Origin: Urinicoccus timonensis
GTDB lineage: Bacteria; Bacillota; Clostridia; Tissierellales; Peptoniphilaceae
NCBI RefSeq assembly: GCF_900232945.1
Contig: NZ_OCTU01000003.1
Location: 201,155 to 250,991 of the forward strand
DNA length: 49,837 bases
Direction of reading: 5' to 3'
A program made the translations under genes and the position numbers. This document shows positions 34,858-42,987 of the stretch, piece by piece. The stretch's first letter is position 1; every line of letters begins with the position of its first letter. Below the pieces are notes generated by a model, which saw nothing but the letters and a program-made list of their open reading frames with translations, did not search any database and had not been told where the DNA came from.

Positions 34858-36930
34858 ATGAAAAAAGAAAAAATAGCCGGAGCCTTACTCCTATGCCTGT
34901 GGTTGGTTTTTATCCTACCCATCCTAGGCCAGAGGATGGCTGTGGAAAAATCCTATAGGGGCTATGAAACCCTTGTTAATTACGAAGATTTTAAGTCCCA
35001 GGCCTTTGCCAGGGGCCAGTCCATCCAGGACTATTTCACAGAATTGGCCCAAGCTGGAGCCACGACAGTAACAGTGGGAGAAGCCACCATTAACTCCCTC
35101 AAGGTAGACCCCGGGTCCACCATAGAGACCTCCATGAATGGGATTAACCTCCGGGTCAAGGGGTCCAATGAAGAATTGGCCTTTATCAAGGAGGGCCTCA
35201 AGTGTCTGAAAGAGGAAAGGGAAATTAAGGACCTGGGCAATGGAGAAATTGAAATCCAAGGCAAGGAAAAGGACCTGGTCCTAGTCCGAAAAGAAGCTAC
35301 AGATGTTGTCAAAAACAAGCTGTCTGACCGGGGAGAAAAGGCCTCTATCTTAGAATATGTGGGTCTGGGCTATCAAAAAGACCTGGTGGAAAGCCTAAGA
35401 GCCATTCCCAATTTAAATGTCAACCTGACTCCCACCTTTATTGCTGGAGTCCAAGATGATGAGAAATCCATGGACCGTTTTATGGCCAGCCTGGAAGAGT
35501 TAAGTCGGGACCAACACTTTGTCCTCTTTCCTGGCAATACCCTTTATGGGGCAGGGCTAGAGAATCCCAAGGACCTTCAAGATCGCTTTGCCCAATTCTT
35601 AGGTCAAAAAAAACTGGCCCTAGTCTTAATGGAAGACATCACCCAAAGAGGAAATATGCCCCTAAAGGCTGGAGAGGACTTCATCAAGCGTAGTGATGTA
35701 AAGAAGGCCCGCTGCCTGATTACCTGGGACTTTTTACAAAAGCACTACGACTATGAAATTCCCTTCCACCACAACGGAGAAGAGCTAACCAATGTCTACT
35801 ATCGGGCAATTTCTGAAAGAAACATGGCCATGGTTATGACCAAACCCTTTATGAAAAACAACCTGACCCTACCAGAGAGTCAGGTCTATGCCAATGTTTT
35901 AGGCCCCCTCCACCAACGCTTGGAAGACATGCACTACCAAAAGGGACAAGTCCAAGGGATGGAAAACTTCAAGGTGGCTGAGATCTATAAGATTTTACCC
36001 TCAATCCTGACAGTGCTTGGAGGGATTATCCTCCTAGACCAAATTTTTGGCCTGAAAAAATTCTTGAAGATAGGAATTTTCATCCTGGGATCTGGTCTGG
36101 CCTTTGGAATCTTTGGCTTAAACAAGGCCACCTCCTTTGGAGACCTGGTCTTTAACCTAGCCAACATCATCGTCTTCCCCTCCTTGGCCATGGTCTTTTT
36201 GGCCGAGACCTATGACCGAATCAAGGAGGAAAGACCCCAGAAAAGCCTAGCAAAAATCTATGGTCAAGGAGCTGGCGTTCTGGCCCTAGCCCTGGGAATT
36301 TCCATGATTGGAGCCCTAAACGAAGTCGTCTTCTTGGCTTCTACAGACTATATGATGGAAATCAATATCTTCCGGGGGGTTAAAATCTCTCAAATTCTTC
36401 CCCTGGCCCTGGCTCTTTTAATCTTTGCCAGAAAGATCTACCTGGAAAAGGACCAAAAAATGGGCTATCCTCTTTGCAGAGACCTGCTCTTGTCGGATGT
36501 AAAAATTTGGCAGGCCTGTTTGGCAGGGATGGGAGTTATCGTCCTGGGGATCTTCCTCTTAAGAGGGGGAAATACCTCTTCCAAGGTTCCCAGCCTGGAA
36601 CTACTCTTGAGAAACCTCTTTGAAAACCTCTTCTATGCCCGGCCCAGAACCAAGGCAGTCTTTATTGGCTTCCCGGCCATCATCCTCTTGGTTTATGGGG
36701 CCCATAAGGACTTAGGCAAGGTCTACGCCTTTATCTGCTTTATGCTGGCAGCCATTGGTATGGTGGATATTACCAATACCTTCTCCCATATCCGGACACC
36801 TCTTTTGATGTCCCTTGCCCGGGTGGGGATTGAATATCTTGGAGCCCTCATAGTAGGAGGAATCCTATTTTGCCTGGCCCAGCTTCTTTACAGGCGCTAC
36901 CACAACTATGACCAAGTCCACCTAAAATAA
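34858..36930 (+). CDS. Polytopic membrane protein, DUF5693-like
   Basis: A 690-residue protein with an N-terminal membrane segment (6-24), a large soluble domain (about 30-375) and then about eight hydrophobic segments. I recognise the general DUF5693 layout known from Firmicutes, where such genes often neighbour cell-wall pyruvyl transferase csaB; csaB is not here. The soluble part has an alternating Arg/Glu-rich region and a LFPGNTLYGAG stretch, but no catalytic motif I can name. AAGGAG precedes the ATG, and a terminator follows. Function unknown. Confidence 0.6.
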   Translation: MKKEKIAGALLLCLWLVFILPILGQRMAVEKSYRGYETLVNYEDFKSQAFARGQSIQDYFTELAQAGATTVTVGEATINSLKVDPGSTIETSMNGINLRVKGSNEELAFIKEGLKCLKEEREIKDLGNGEIEIQGKEKDLVLVRKEATDVVKNKLSDRGEKASILEYVGLGYQKDLVESLRAIPNLNVNLTPTFIAGVQDDEKSMDRFMASLEELSRDQHFVLFPGNTLYGAGLENPKDLQDRFAQFLGQKKLALVLMEDITQRGNMPLKAGEDFIKRSDVKKARCLITWDFLQKHYDYEIPFHHNGEELTNVYYRAISERNMAMVMTKPFMKNNLTLPESQVYANVLGPLHQRLEDMHYQKGQVQGMENFKVAEIYKILPSILTVLGGIILLDQIFGLKKFLKIGIFILGSGLAFGIFGLNKATSFGDLVFNLANIIVFPSLAMVFLAETYDRIKEERPQKSLAKIYGQGAGVLALALGISMIGALNEVVFLASTDYMMEINIFRGVKISQILPLALALLIFARKIYLEKDQKMGYPLCRDLLLSDVKIWQACLAGMGVIVLGIFLLRGGNTSSKVPSLELLLRNLFENLFYARPRTKAVFIGFPAIILLVYGAHKDLGKVYAFICFMLAAIGMVDITNTFSHIRTPLLMSLARVGIEYLGALIVGGILFCLAQLLYRRYHNYDQVHLK

Positions 36931-36932
36931 AG

Positions 36933-36965
36933 TTTAAATCCTCAACGAAAGTTGGGGATTTTTCT
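36933..36965 (+). terminator. Terminator of the DUF5693-like gene
   Basis: AAATCCTCAAC-GAAA-GTTGGGGATTT with a T tail; it abuts the next promoter. Confidence 0.75.
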
Positions 36966-36993
36966 TGACTTAGATTAAACAAAAGATTATAAT
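36965..36993 (+). promoter_or_regulatory. Promoter of psuK-psuG
   Basis: TTGACT (36965-36970), 17-base spacer, consensus TATAAT (36988-36993). Confidence 0.75.
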
Positions 36994-37023
36994 ATAAACA
37001 TAAGTGAGAAAAGGAGGCGACTG

Positions 37024-38118
37024 ATGACACCTAGAGAAGAAGAAATCATGGAACTCATTAGAAAAAATCCAAGAATCAGTCAAAAGGAAATCGCTCAGCG
37101 ACTCAACATTCAACGTTCATCGGTCGCTGCCCATATTAACAACTTAAGTCAAAAGGGCCACATTTTAGGGCGAGGCTACTTGCTTCGTCAAGATCCCTAT
37201 CTTGTAGTGGTTGGTGGGGCCAACATGGACCTTAGGGGGATTCCCCAGTCTGTTTTAAAGATGAAGGATTCCAACCTGGGATCGGTCCAATCCTCTCCCG
37301 GAGGAGTGGGGCGCAACATTGCTGAAAACTTGGCCCGCCTGTCCAACCAAGTCTACATGATTTGTATGTTGGGAGACGACCAGTGGGGCAAGGCCATTAT
37401 GGACCAAGGCTCCTTGGGAGGCCACTTGTCCTATGAAAAGGCCTATATTCTACCAGGAAGGCAAAGTCCTGTCTATTTGGAAATCCTGGACGAAAACAAG
37501 GACATGTTAACCGCCATTAACGACATGACCCTGGTGGAAGAATTGACCCAGGCCCGACTGGCCCAGCATAAGAGGTTTATCGAAAATGCCAGCTATGTGG
37601 TCCTAGATACCAACCTACCCCAGGAAAGCCTGGCTTATCTTTTGGACAAGGTCCCCCAAAAGTACCTTGTAGATGGGGTCAGTGGCATCAAGGTCATGAA
37701 AATCAAGGACCATTTGGACAAGGTCCACCTTTTAAAGGTCAATGAATATGAGGCCGCAGCCTTGGCAGGCCTGGACCCTCAAGACGACCAGGACTATCCC
37801 AAGCTGGCTAAGACCCTTTTGAAGAAGGGCCTTAGCTACCTAGTAATCACTTGTGGCAAGGAGGGGGCCTGGGCCTTCCACAAAAAAGAGACGATCCACC
37901 TAAAGGGCAAGGCCCTGGAGGTCAAAAATGCCACAGGAGCAGGAGATGCCTTTACAGCAGGCCTAGCCCATGCCCTGGGCCAAGGTAAGTCCCTAAGAGA
38001 AAGTCTTTACTTTGCCATGGGGGCCAGCCGCCTGGCCTTAAAGTCAGAAAAAACCAATGCAGAAGAAATGTCAATTGAAGGAATTAAGAGAGAAATAGAG
38101 GAGGTATTTGAATGTTAA
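37024..38118 (+). CDS. psuK: HTH domain fused to PfkB-type kinase, probable pseudouridine kinase
   Basis: A 364-residue fusion. Residues 1-60 are a winged-helix/MarR- or DeoR-like DNA-binding domain (ISQKEIAQRLNIQRSSVAAH). The rest is a PfkB sugar/nucleoside kinase with N-terminal GGANMD, GGVGRN, and catalytic NATGAGDAFTAG. With psuG directly after it (7-base overlap), pseudouridine is the likely substrate, giving pseudouridine 5'-phosphate. The HTH could let the protein regulate its own operon, but no operator was identified. Confidence 0.88.
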   Translation: MTPREEEIMELIRKNPRISQKEIAQRLNIQRSSVAAHINNLSQKGHILGRGYLLRQDPYLVVVGGANMDLRGIPQSVLKMKDSNLGSVQSSPGGVGRNIAENLARLSNQVYMICMLGDDQWGKAIMDQGSLGGHLSYEKAYILPGRQSPVYLEILDENKDMLTAINDMTLVEELTQARLAQHKRFIENASYVVLDTNLPQESLAYLLDKVPQKYLVDGVSGIKVMKIKDHLDKVHLLKVNEYEAAALAGLDPQDDQDYPKLAKTLLKKGLSYLVITCGKEGAWAFHKKETIHLKGKALEVKNATGAGDAFTAGLAHALGQGKSLRESLYFAMGASRLALKSEKTNAEEMSIEGIKREIEEVFEC

Positions 38119-39047
38119 ATAAAGAATTTTTACAAGCCCATATGGATATTAGTCCAGAAGTGAAAGAAGCCCTGGAAAAGAACCAAGCCGTTGTGGCCTT
38201 GGAATCCACCATTATCAGCCACGGTATGCCCTATCCCCAAAATTTAGAAACAGCCAAACGCTGTGAAGAAATTGTCCGGGAAAATGGAGCAGTTCCAGCC
38301 ACTACAGCCATTATCAATGGTCGGATTAAGGTGGGCTTGACAGAAGAAGAATTGGAATTCATGGCTACAGACAAGACCATCATCAAGTGTTCTACTCGGG
38401 ACTACCCCATGATGGTGGCCAAGGGCTTAAATGGAGCCACAACTGTAGCAACCTCCATCCTAACAGCCAAGCTGGCAGGGATTAAACTTTTGGTAACTGG
38501 AGGGATTGGTGGGGTCCACCGGGGAGCCCAAGAAACTTTTGATATTTCCAGAGACCTTCAAGAATTGGCAACAACAGACATTGTAGTTGTCTGTGCAGGT
38601 TGTAAGTCCATCCTGGATATTGGCTTGACTTTGGAATACTTGGAAACTTTTGGAGTTCCGGTTTTGGGTTACCAAACAAAAGACATGCCAGCCTTCTTTA
38701 CAGAACGGTCAGGCTTCCAGGTAGACTATGCCATGGAAAACCCCCAAGAAGTAGCTTCCCTAGTCCATGCAAAATGGAACCTAGGCCTGGATGGTGGGGT
38801 CCTTTTAACCAACCCCATTCCAGCAGAAGATGCTATGGATGAAAAAGTCATCAACAAGGCCATTGAAGAAGCCCTAGTTGAAGCCAAGGAAAAAGGCATC
38901 CATGGAAAAGAAGCAACCCCCTTCCTCCTATCCAAGGTTGTGGAAGTAACAGAAGGTAACAGCCTCAAGGCCAACATTGCCCTGGTAGAAAACAATGCAA
39001 AAATTGGCGCCCAAGTGGCCTGCCAAATGGCAAAATTAAACAAATAA
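38112..39047 (+). CDS. psuG: Pseudouridine-5'-phosphate glycosidase
   Basis: A 311-residue PsuG/IndA protein that splits pseudouridine 5'-phosphate reversibly to uracil and ribose 5-phosphate. Diagnostic segments include ALESTIISHGMPYP, GATTVATS, VTGGIGGVHRG and ANPIP-like TNPIPAE. GAGGAGG precedes the ATG inside psuK. No nucleoside transporter accompanies the pair, so the substrate may come from internal RNA turnover or an unlinked carrier. Confidence 0.95.
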   Translation: MLNKEFLQAHMDISPEVKEALEKNQAVVALESTIISHGMPYPQNLETAKRCEEIVRENGAVPATTAIINGRIKVGLTEEELEFMATDKTIIKCSTRDYPMMVAKGLNGATTVATSILTAKLAGIKLLVTGGIGGVHRGAQETFDISRDLQELATTDIVVVCAGCKSILDIGLTLEYLETFGVPVLGYQTKDMPAFFTERSGFQVDYAMENPQEVASLVHAKWNLGLDGGVLLTNPIPAEDAMDEKVINKAIEEALVEAKEKGIHGKEATPFLLSKVVEVTEGNSLKANIALVENNAKIGAQVACQMAKLNK

Positions 39048-39057
39048 AACCAATAAA

Positions 39058-39108
39058 AAAATCCTTGGTCCCAGACGGAAAAGTCTGGGACCAAGGATTT
39101 TTATTTAG
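39058..39108. terminator. Strong bidirectional terminator
   Basis: An 18-bp perfect stem (AAATCCTTGGTCCCAGAC and complement) with A and T tracts, between convergent psuG and rodA. Confidence 0.92.
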
Positions 39109-39114
39109 CATTTT

Positions 39115-40227
39115 TTATTGGGCCTCTCTCTTGTGGTAGTGGACACTTAAGACCAGGCCCAGGGCAATGAGGTTGACCAGCTGGAAGGTTCCCCCATAGG
39201 AGAGGAAGGGCAGGGGGATTCCAGTAATGGGCATAAGCCCCATATTCATTCCCACATTTTCCCAAATATGGATGAAAAACATGGCCGTATAGCCAATGGT
39301 TAAATAGCGACCACAAAGGTCACGGCTGGTCCGGGCAATGTCCATAAGCCGGTAGAGCATAAGGCCGTAGAGGACCAGGAGGCCGGCGCCACCGATAAAG
39401 CCCAGCTCTTCTACTAAAACCGGAAAAATGGAGTCGGTTTGTTTGGTGGGGATAAAGTTATACTGGGTTTGAGAGCCCTGGTAGAGGCCCTTACCAGTAA
39501 ACTTTCCAGACCCAATGGCGATTTGGGCCTCGTTGGCCTGGTAGCCCGACCCCTGGGTATTGGCAGAAGGATCCAAAAAGTCCAGGATCCGGTCCTTTTG
39601 AAAGTCATCTAAAAAGGGGTAAGAAATAGGTAGAATTAAAATCCCGGCCAAGAGGGCTCCCAGGATGTACTTCCAGGAAATGTTGGCGAAAAAGAGCATG
39701 CAGGCAATGATAAAGATAAAGACCATGGCCGTTCCAAAGTCCGGTTGGAGCAAGATTAAGCCCACAGGAACCAGGGCAAAGACCACCACGCTAAGGAGTT
39801 GCAGGGGCTGGTTGATGTCGTCCTTTTTCTCTAAAAAAACACTTAGAGAGTAGACCAAGCCCAATTTGATAAATTCCGCTGGTTGAAAATTAACGGGGCC
39901 AATACGGAGCCAGGACCGGCTTCCCCAGGACGTATCCCCATGGCCAAAGACCAAGGTGGCCAAGAGGAGGATATTTCCCAACATATAAATAATTAGGTAG
40001 TATTTCTTAAAGATTCGAAAGTCAATCCGCATTAAGATAAAGAGGCAGATAAAACCTAAAACACTTGCCAGGGCCTGCTTTCGAACATAGGAAACAGGAT
40101 TGATATTTAAGGTGGCAGAAGATAAAACCACCAGGCCAAAGATACATAGGCCCAGGATGGTTGCCAGTAAAAGATAATCTATTTTATGGCCAGGAAAGAG
40201 TAAAAAACGGCCTTTTTTATTTTCCAT
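39115..40227 (-). CDS. rodA: RodA-type peptidoglycan glycosyltransferase
   Basis: A 370-residue SEDS protein with about ten membrane segments. Motifs include SWGSRSWLRIGPVNFQPAE near residue 100, LLQPDFGTA, and the C-terminal GIPLPFLSYGG. SEDS proteins polymerise lipid II with a class B penicillin-binding protein. RodA is favoured over FtsW by these loops and by the lack of division genes nearby; the mre/pbp2 partners are not in the window. ATG 40227 behind AAAGGA is preferred to an upstream TTG. Confidence 0.9.
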   Translation of the reverse strand: MENKKGRFLLFPGHKIDYLLLATILGLCIFGLVVLSSATLNINPVSYVRKQALASVLGFICLFILMRIDFRIFKKYYLIIYMLGNILLLATLVFGHGDTSWGSRSWLRIGPVNFQPAEFIKLGLVYSLSVFLEKKDDINQPLQLLSVVVFALVPVGLILLQPDFGTAMVFIFIIACMLFFANISWKYILGALLAGILILPISYPFLDDFQKDRILDFLDPSANTQGSGYQANEAQIAIGSGKFTGKGLYQGSQTQYNFIPTKQTDSIFPVLVEELGFIGGAGLLVLYGLMLYRLMDIARTSRDLCGRYLTIGYTAMFFIHIWENVGMNMGLMPITGIPLPFLSYGGTFQLVNLIALGLVLSVHYHKREAQ

Positions 40228-40273
40228 GGGGGTCCTTTCTAAAACATTCAAAACTTATCTATCCTAAAATATA

Positions 40274-40282
40274 ATTATACCA
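40274..40282 (-). promoter_or_regulatory. rodA promoter, extended -10
   Basis: Minus strand reads TGGTATAAT, about 47 bases before the rodA start. Confidence 0.45.
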
Positions 40283-40335
40283 GTTTTCCAGTTAAAAAGA
40301 CCATGAAAATTAAGAGGAATTCATCTCCCAAGACC

Positions 40336-40364
40336 TTGGGTAAACTTGTCTTTTATGGTATACT
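40336..40364 (+). promoter_or_regulatory. Promoter of the L,D-transpeptidase gene
   Basis: TTGGGT (40336-40341), 17-base spacer, TATACT (40359-40364). Confidence 0.5.
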
Positions 40365-40396
40365 ACAAAAGATAACGAGAAAAAGGGGGATTATCG

Positions 40397-41764
40397 TTGA
40401 AAAAATTTTTCAAGATATTTTTTATAGCCCTGGTTGTAGTCCTATCAGGAGTCTATTTTGCAGGGGTAGGGATTTTTCACCAATACACCCTGGCCAATAC
40501 CTATATAAACAATAAAGATTTTTCCTTTGTCAAAAAGGACCAGATAAAAGACCAGTATGAAAAAAAGATGAAAAAACTCCAAGTCACAGTCCTAGGCCGG
40601 CATGACTTAAAAGACGTCTTTAAGGCCCAAGATATTGACTATTATGAAAAGCTCACAGGGAAGGCAGATCTCAAACAAAATCCCTGGGCCTGGCCAGTTC
40701 TCTTCTTTTCCCACAAGAATTACAAGCTAGACTCCGAGCTCATCTACAATGACCGGGTCTTGAACCAAAGGATTGCTTCTTCACCCTTTGTGACAGACCC
40801 CACAGCTACAGACCCCAAGGATGCCTATGTCACCTATAAACAGGGCAAGGGCTTTGTCATTGAACCCGAAGTCCAAGGAACCAAGGTGGCTCCGGAAAAG
40901 TTAAAAAATGAGATTTTGCAGGCCCTGAAAAATGAAAAGTCCAAGCTTGACTTAAATAAGGAAAATGTCTACCATGACCCCAAGGTCACCAAGGATTCTC
41001 CCTATTTAAAAAACCAATTGGCCTCCCTGGCCAAGATTTCTTCCATCAATGTGGTCTATGACTTTGAGGACCGTAAGGAAGAATTAAATGGGGAAAAGCT
41101 CCTGGCCCTCTATACAGATGATGGTCAAGGGAACTTAAATCCAGATCCAGAAAAAGTCAAGGCCTATGTAGCTGACTTAGCCAAAAAATACGACACCTAT
41201 CGGGGGACCCGGACCTTCTATGCAACAGGAGGCCAAGCCGTTACCGTCCAAGGTGGCATCTATGGTTGGCGGACAGACCAGGCCAAGACAGGTGAAGAAC
41301 TGCTGAAGCTTTTAAATGAAGGCCAATCCAAGACCCTAAAACCCGTCTATAGCCAAGAAGCCATGAGCCGGACCCAAAACGACATTGGGTCCAACTACGT
41401 AGAAATTGACCTGACCCGACAACACATGTGGGTCTACAAAAACGCCCAACTCATGGTGGATACCCCCATTGTTACGGGGAATCCCAACAAAGGAAATGCC
41501 ACTCCAACAGGGGTTGGTCGAGTTTGGTCCAAGGAAAGAGACCGTTATTTAACAGGGGACACCTACAAGAGCTATGTCCGTTATTGGATTCCCTATACCT
41601 GGGTAGGCGTGGGTATCCACGACAGTTCCTGGCGGTCCAGCTATGGGGGTAAAATCTACCAAGCCGGAGGAAGTCATGGCTGCATCAATACACCCCCCAA
41701 GAACATGCCAAAAGTTTATGAAAACATCGACTATGGAACCCCAGTGGTGGTTTACAAGTCCTAA
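40397..41764 (+). CDS. L,D-transpeptidase (YkuD) with N-terminal domains
   Basis: A 455-residue membrane-anchored enzyme. Residues 5-27 are a membrane anchor. The middle (about 40-320) resembles paired PG_binding_4-type peptidoglycan-binding domains (YKQGKGFVIEPE). The C-terminal YkuD domain (about 335-455) has the catalytic SHGCINTPP with nucleophile Cys and an upstream VGIHDSSW histidine. Such enzymes make 3-3 cross-links in peptidoglycan. The TTG start at 40397 follows AAGGGGG. Terminator immediately downstream. Confidence 0.92.
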   Translation: MKKFFKIFFIALVVVLSGVYFAGVGIFHQYTLANTYINNKDFSFVKKDQIKDQYEKKMKKLQVTVLGRHDLKDVFKAQDIDYYEKLTGKADLKQNPWAWPVLFFSHKNYKLDSELIYNDRVLNQRIASSPFVTDPTATDPKDAYVTYKQGKGFVIEPEVQGTKVAPEKLKNEILQALKNEKSKLDLNKENVYHDPKVTKDSPYLKNQLASLAKISSINVVYDFEDRKEELNGEKLLALYTDDGQGNLNPDPEKVKAYVADLAKKYDTYRGTRTFYATGGQAVTVQGGIYGWRTDQAKTGEELLKLLNEGQSKTLKPVYSQEAMSRTQNDIGSNYVEIDLTRQHMWVYKNAQLMVDTPIVTGNPNKGNATPTGVGRVWSKERDRYLTGDTYKSYVRYWIPYTWVGVGIHDSSWRSSYGGKIYQAGGSHGCINTPPKNMPKVYENIDYGTPVVVYKS

Positions 41765-41794
41765 AGAAAAGATCCCTGAGGGGGTCTTTTTTTC
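41765..41794 (+). terminator. Terminator of the L,D-transpeptidase gene
   Basis: AAAAGATCCC-TGAG-GGGGTCTTTTTTT stem with T run. Confidence 0.75.
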
Positions 41795-41819
41795 TGGCTT
41801 TTTAAGAAAGGATTGCTTG

Positions 41820-41847
41820 TTGACCTTACTATAGAAGGGGGTATAAT
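41820..41847 (+). promoter_or_regulatory. Promoter upstream of the lipoprotein gene
   Basis: TTGACC (41820-41825), 16-base spacer, TATAAT (41842-41847). It predicts a leader of about 170 bases. Confidence 0.65.
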
Positions 41848-41859
41848 AAAACTAGAAAG

Positions 41860-41919
41860 ATGTCATTTGCATCAAAAGCTAGAGAAGGTTTCATAAAGTT
41901 AAAATCCTTCTTAAGCTAG
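41860..41919 (+). CDS. Possible 19-residue leader ORF
   Basis: ATG about six bases after the predicted transcript start, then 18 codons (beginning MSFASKARE, ending KSFLS) and TAG. The peptide would be a basic, amphipathic helix. There is no ribosome binding site, so translation would need to be leaderless-like. A hairpin (GCTAGAGAAGG / CCTTCTTAAGC, 41878-41916) overlaps the ORF. It may be chance. Confidence 0.2.
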   Translation: MSFASKAREGFIKLKSFLS

Positions 41920-42027
41920 GAGTAAGGCTTTTTACAGAACCAATAGCATATCTTTAGGAGATTTTGTTGTAAAAATCATTTATATTCTAAAGATGAAATG
42001 GAGTGGAAGTTGAAAGGAAAGATTGAT

Positions 42028-42783
42028 ATGAAAAAATATTCATGGATTCTCTGTCTTCTTTTACTGGTTGGTCTTGTTTCCTGTAAGGGAGAAGATAAAA
42101 AATCAGAGGAAGCGGGGCCCTATGTTTCTGCGGGAGTGAATCAAGACTATATTAAACAGTCGATTCCTGATTTTACACCACAAGACGCTGCCTTAATTTC
42201 GAGTCGGTTGACAGAAGAGGCCTCTAAAGTAAAAGACCTAGAAAGCAAAGAGGGCAAAGAGTTAACGGAGATAAGAGAAAAACTTTTTAAGGAAAAGCAA
42301 GAGGAAATTTTTAAGGGCTATAACTTTAGTCAAGAAGAGATGAAGGCCATCGCCAAGGAATCTTACTTGGGCTATGTGATGGATAATGTTTCCTATACCG
42401 AAAAGGGCCACCATAAACTGGAAGTTAGTAAAGAAGATTTACAAAGAGCCCAAGAACAAAAGGCAGACCAAGAGCAAAAAGAAGAAGAGGGCTTCCATGT
42501 CTATGCAGACTTCCCCTTTGAAAAAATTCAAAGTAAAATCCCAGAATTTACCCTAGAAGAATCAGAAGTTCTTTCTTGGCGACTAACAGATGAGTTAGAA
42601 AAAATGGATGACTTGCAAGGAAAACAAGGAAAAGAACTGACAGAGCTAAGAGAAAAAATTTTAAAAGACAAGGAAAAAGAACTCTTTAAGGGACTTAGCT
42701 ACTATAACCAAGAGGAAAAAGACTTTATCTGTAGCCAATCCTCCATTGGCTACAAAATAGATGGGACCGAATATAGAGAATAA
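42028..42783 (+). CDS. Lipoprotein with two copies of an unnamed domain
   Basis: A 251-residue predicted lipoprotein: MKKYSW signal, lipobox LVSC with Cys19. Two homologous helical units follow, at about 41-123 and 157-248. Each starts IPDFT/IPEFT, continues with RLTEE/RLTDE, then GKELTEIREK/GKELTELREK, F-KG-Y, and ends with a YLGY/SIGY segment. A charged Glu/Lys/Gln linker (124-156) joins them. I recognise no named family. ATG 42028 after GAAAGGA is preferred to an ATG 30 bases upstream because the former begins the signal peptide. Surface-anchored, function unknown. Confidence 0.75.
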   Translation: MKKYSWILCLLLLVGLVSCKGEDKKSEEAGPYVSAGVNQDYIKQSIPDFTPQDAALISSRLTEEASKVKDLESKEGKELTEIREKLFKEKQEEIFKGYNFSQEEMKAIAKESYLGYVMDNVSYTEKGHHKLEVSKEDLQRAQEQKADQEQKEEEGFHVYADFPFEKIQSKIPEFTLEESEVLSWRLTDELEKMDDLQGKQGKELTELREKILKDKEKELFKGLSYYNQEEKDFICSQSSIGYKIDGTEYRE

Positions 42784-42816
42784 AAAGAGGACTTCGAATC
42801 AAGTCTTTCTTTCGGA
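42784..42816 (+). terminator. Possible terminator of the lipoprotein gene
   Basis: AGAGGACTTCGAATCAAGTCTTTCTTT can form a short GACTT/AAGTC stem with a T-rich tail. Confidence 0.45.
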
Positions 42817-42829
42817 AAAGATCCCTGAT

Positions 42830-42851
42830 TGAACTGACCCCATAAAGTTGA
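42830..42851. mobile_element. Possible solo IS3-type end remnant
   Basis: TGAACTGACCCCATAAAGTT resembles terminal inverted repeats of IS3/IS150-group elements as I remember them. No transposase or partner end is nearby. Confidence 0.25.
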
Positions 42852-42854
42852 ATC

Positions 42855-42900
42855 AAATACCAGAGAGAATTTACATTTTCTCTGGTATATTTTATTTGGC
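42855..42900 (+). terminator. Hairpin between the lipoprotein and dipeptidase genes
   Basis: ATACCAGAGA pairs with TCTCTGGTAT, followed by ATTTTATTT. Confidence 0.55.
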
Positions 42901-42987
42901 CCTTTATAAAAAAATTTTCCAAGGGGTCTTTTTATTGACGGGAAAAGACTTTTTCACTACAATGAAAGAAAGAAAGGTTGTGAAAAT

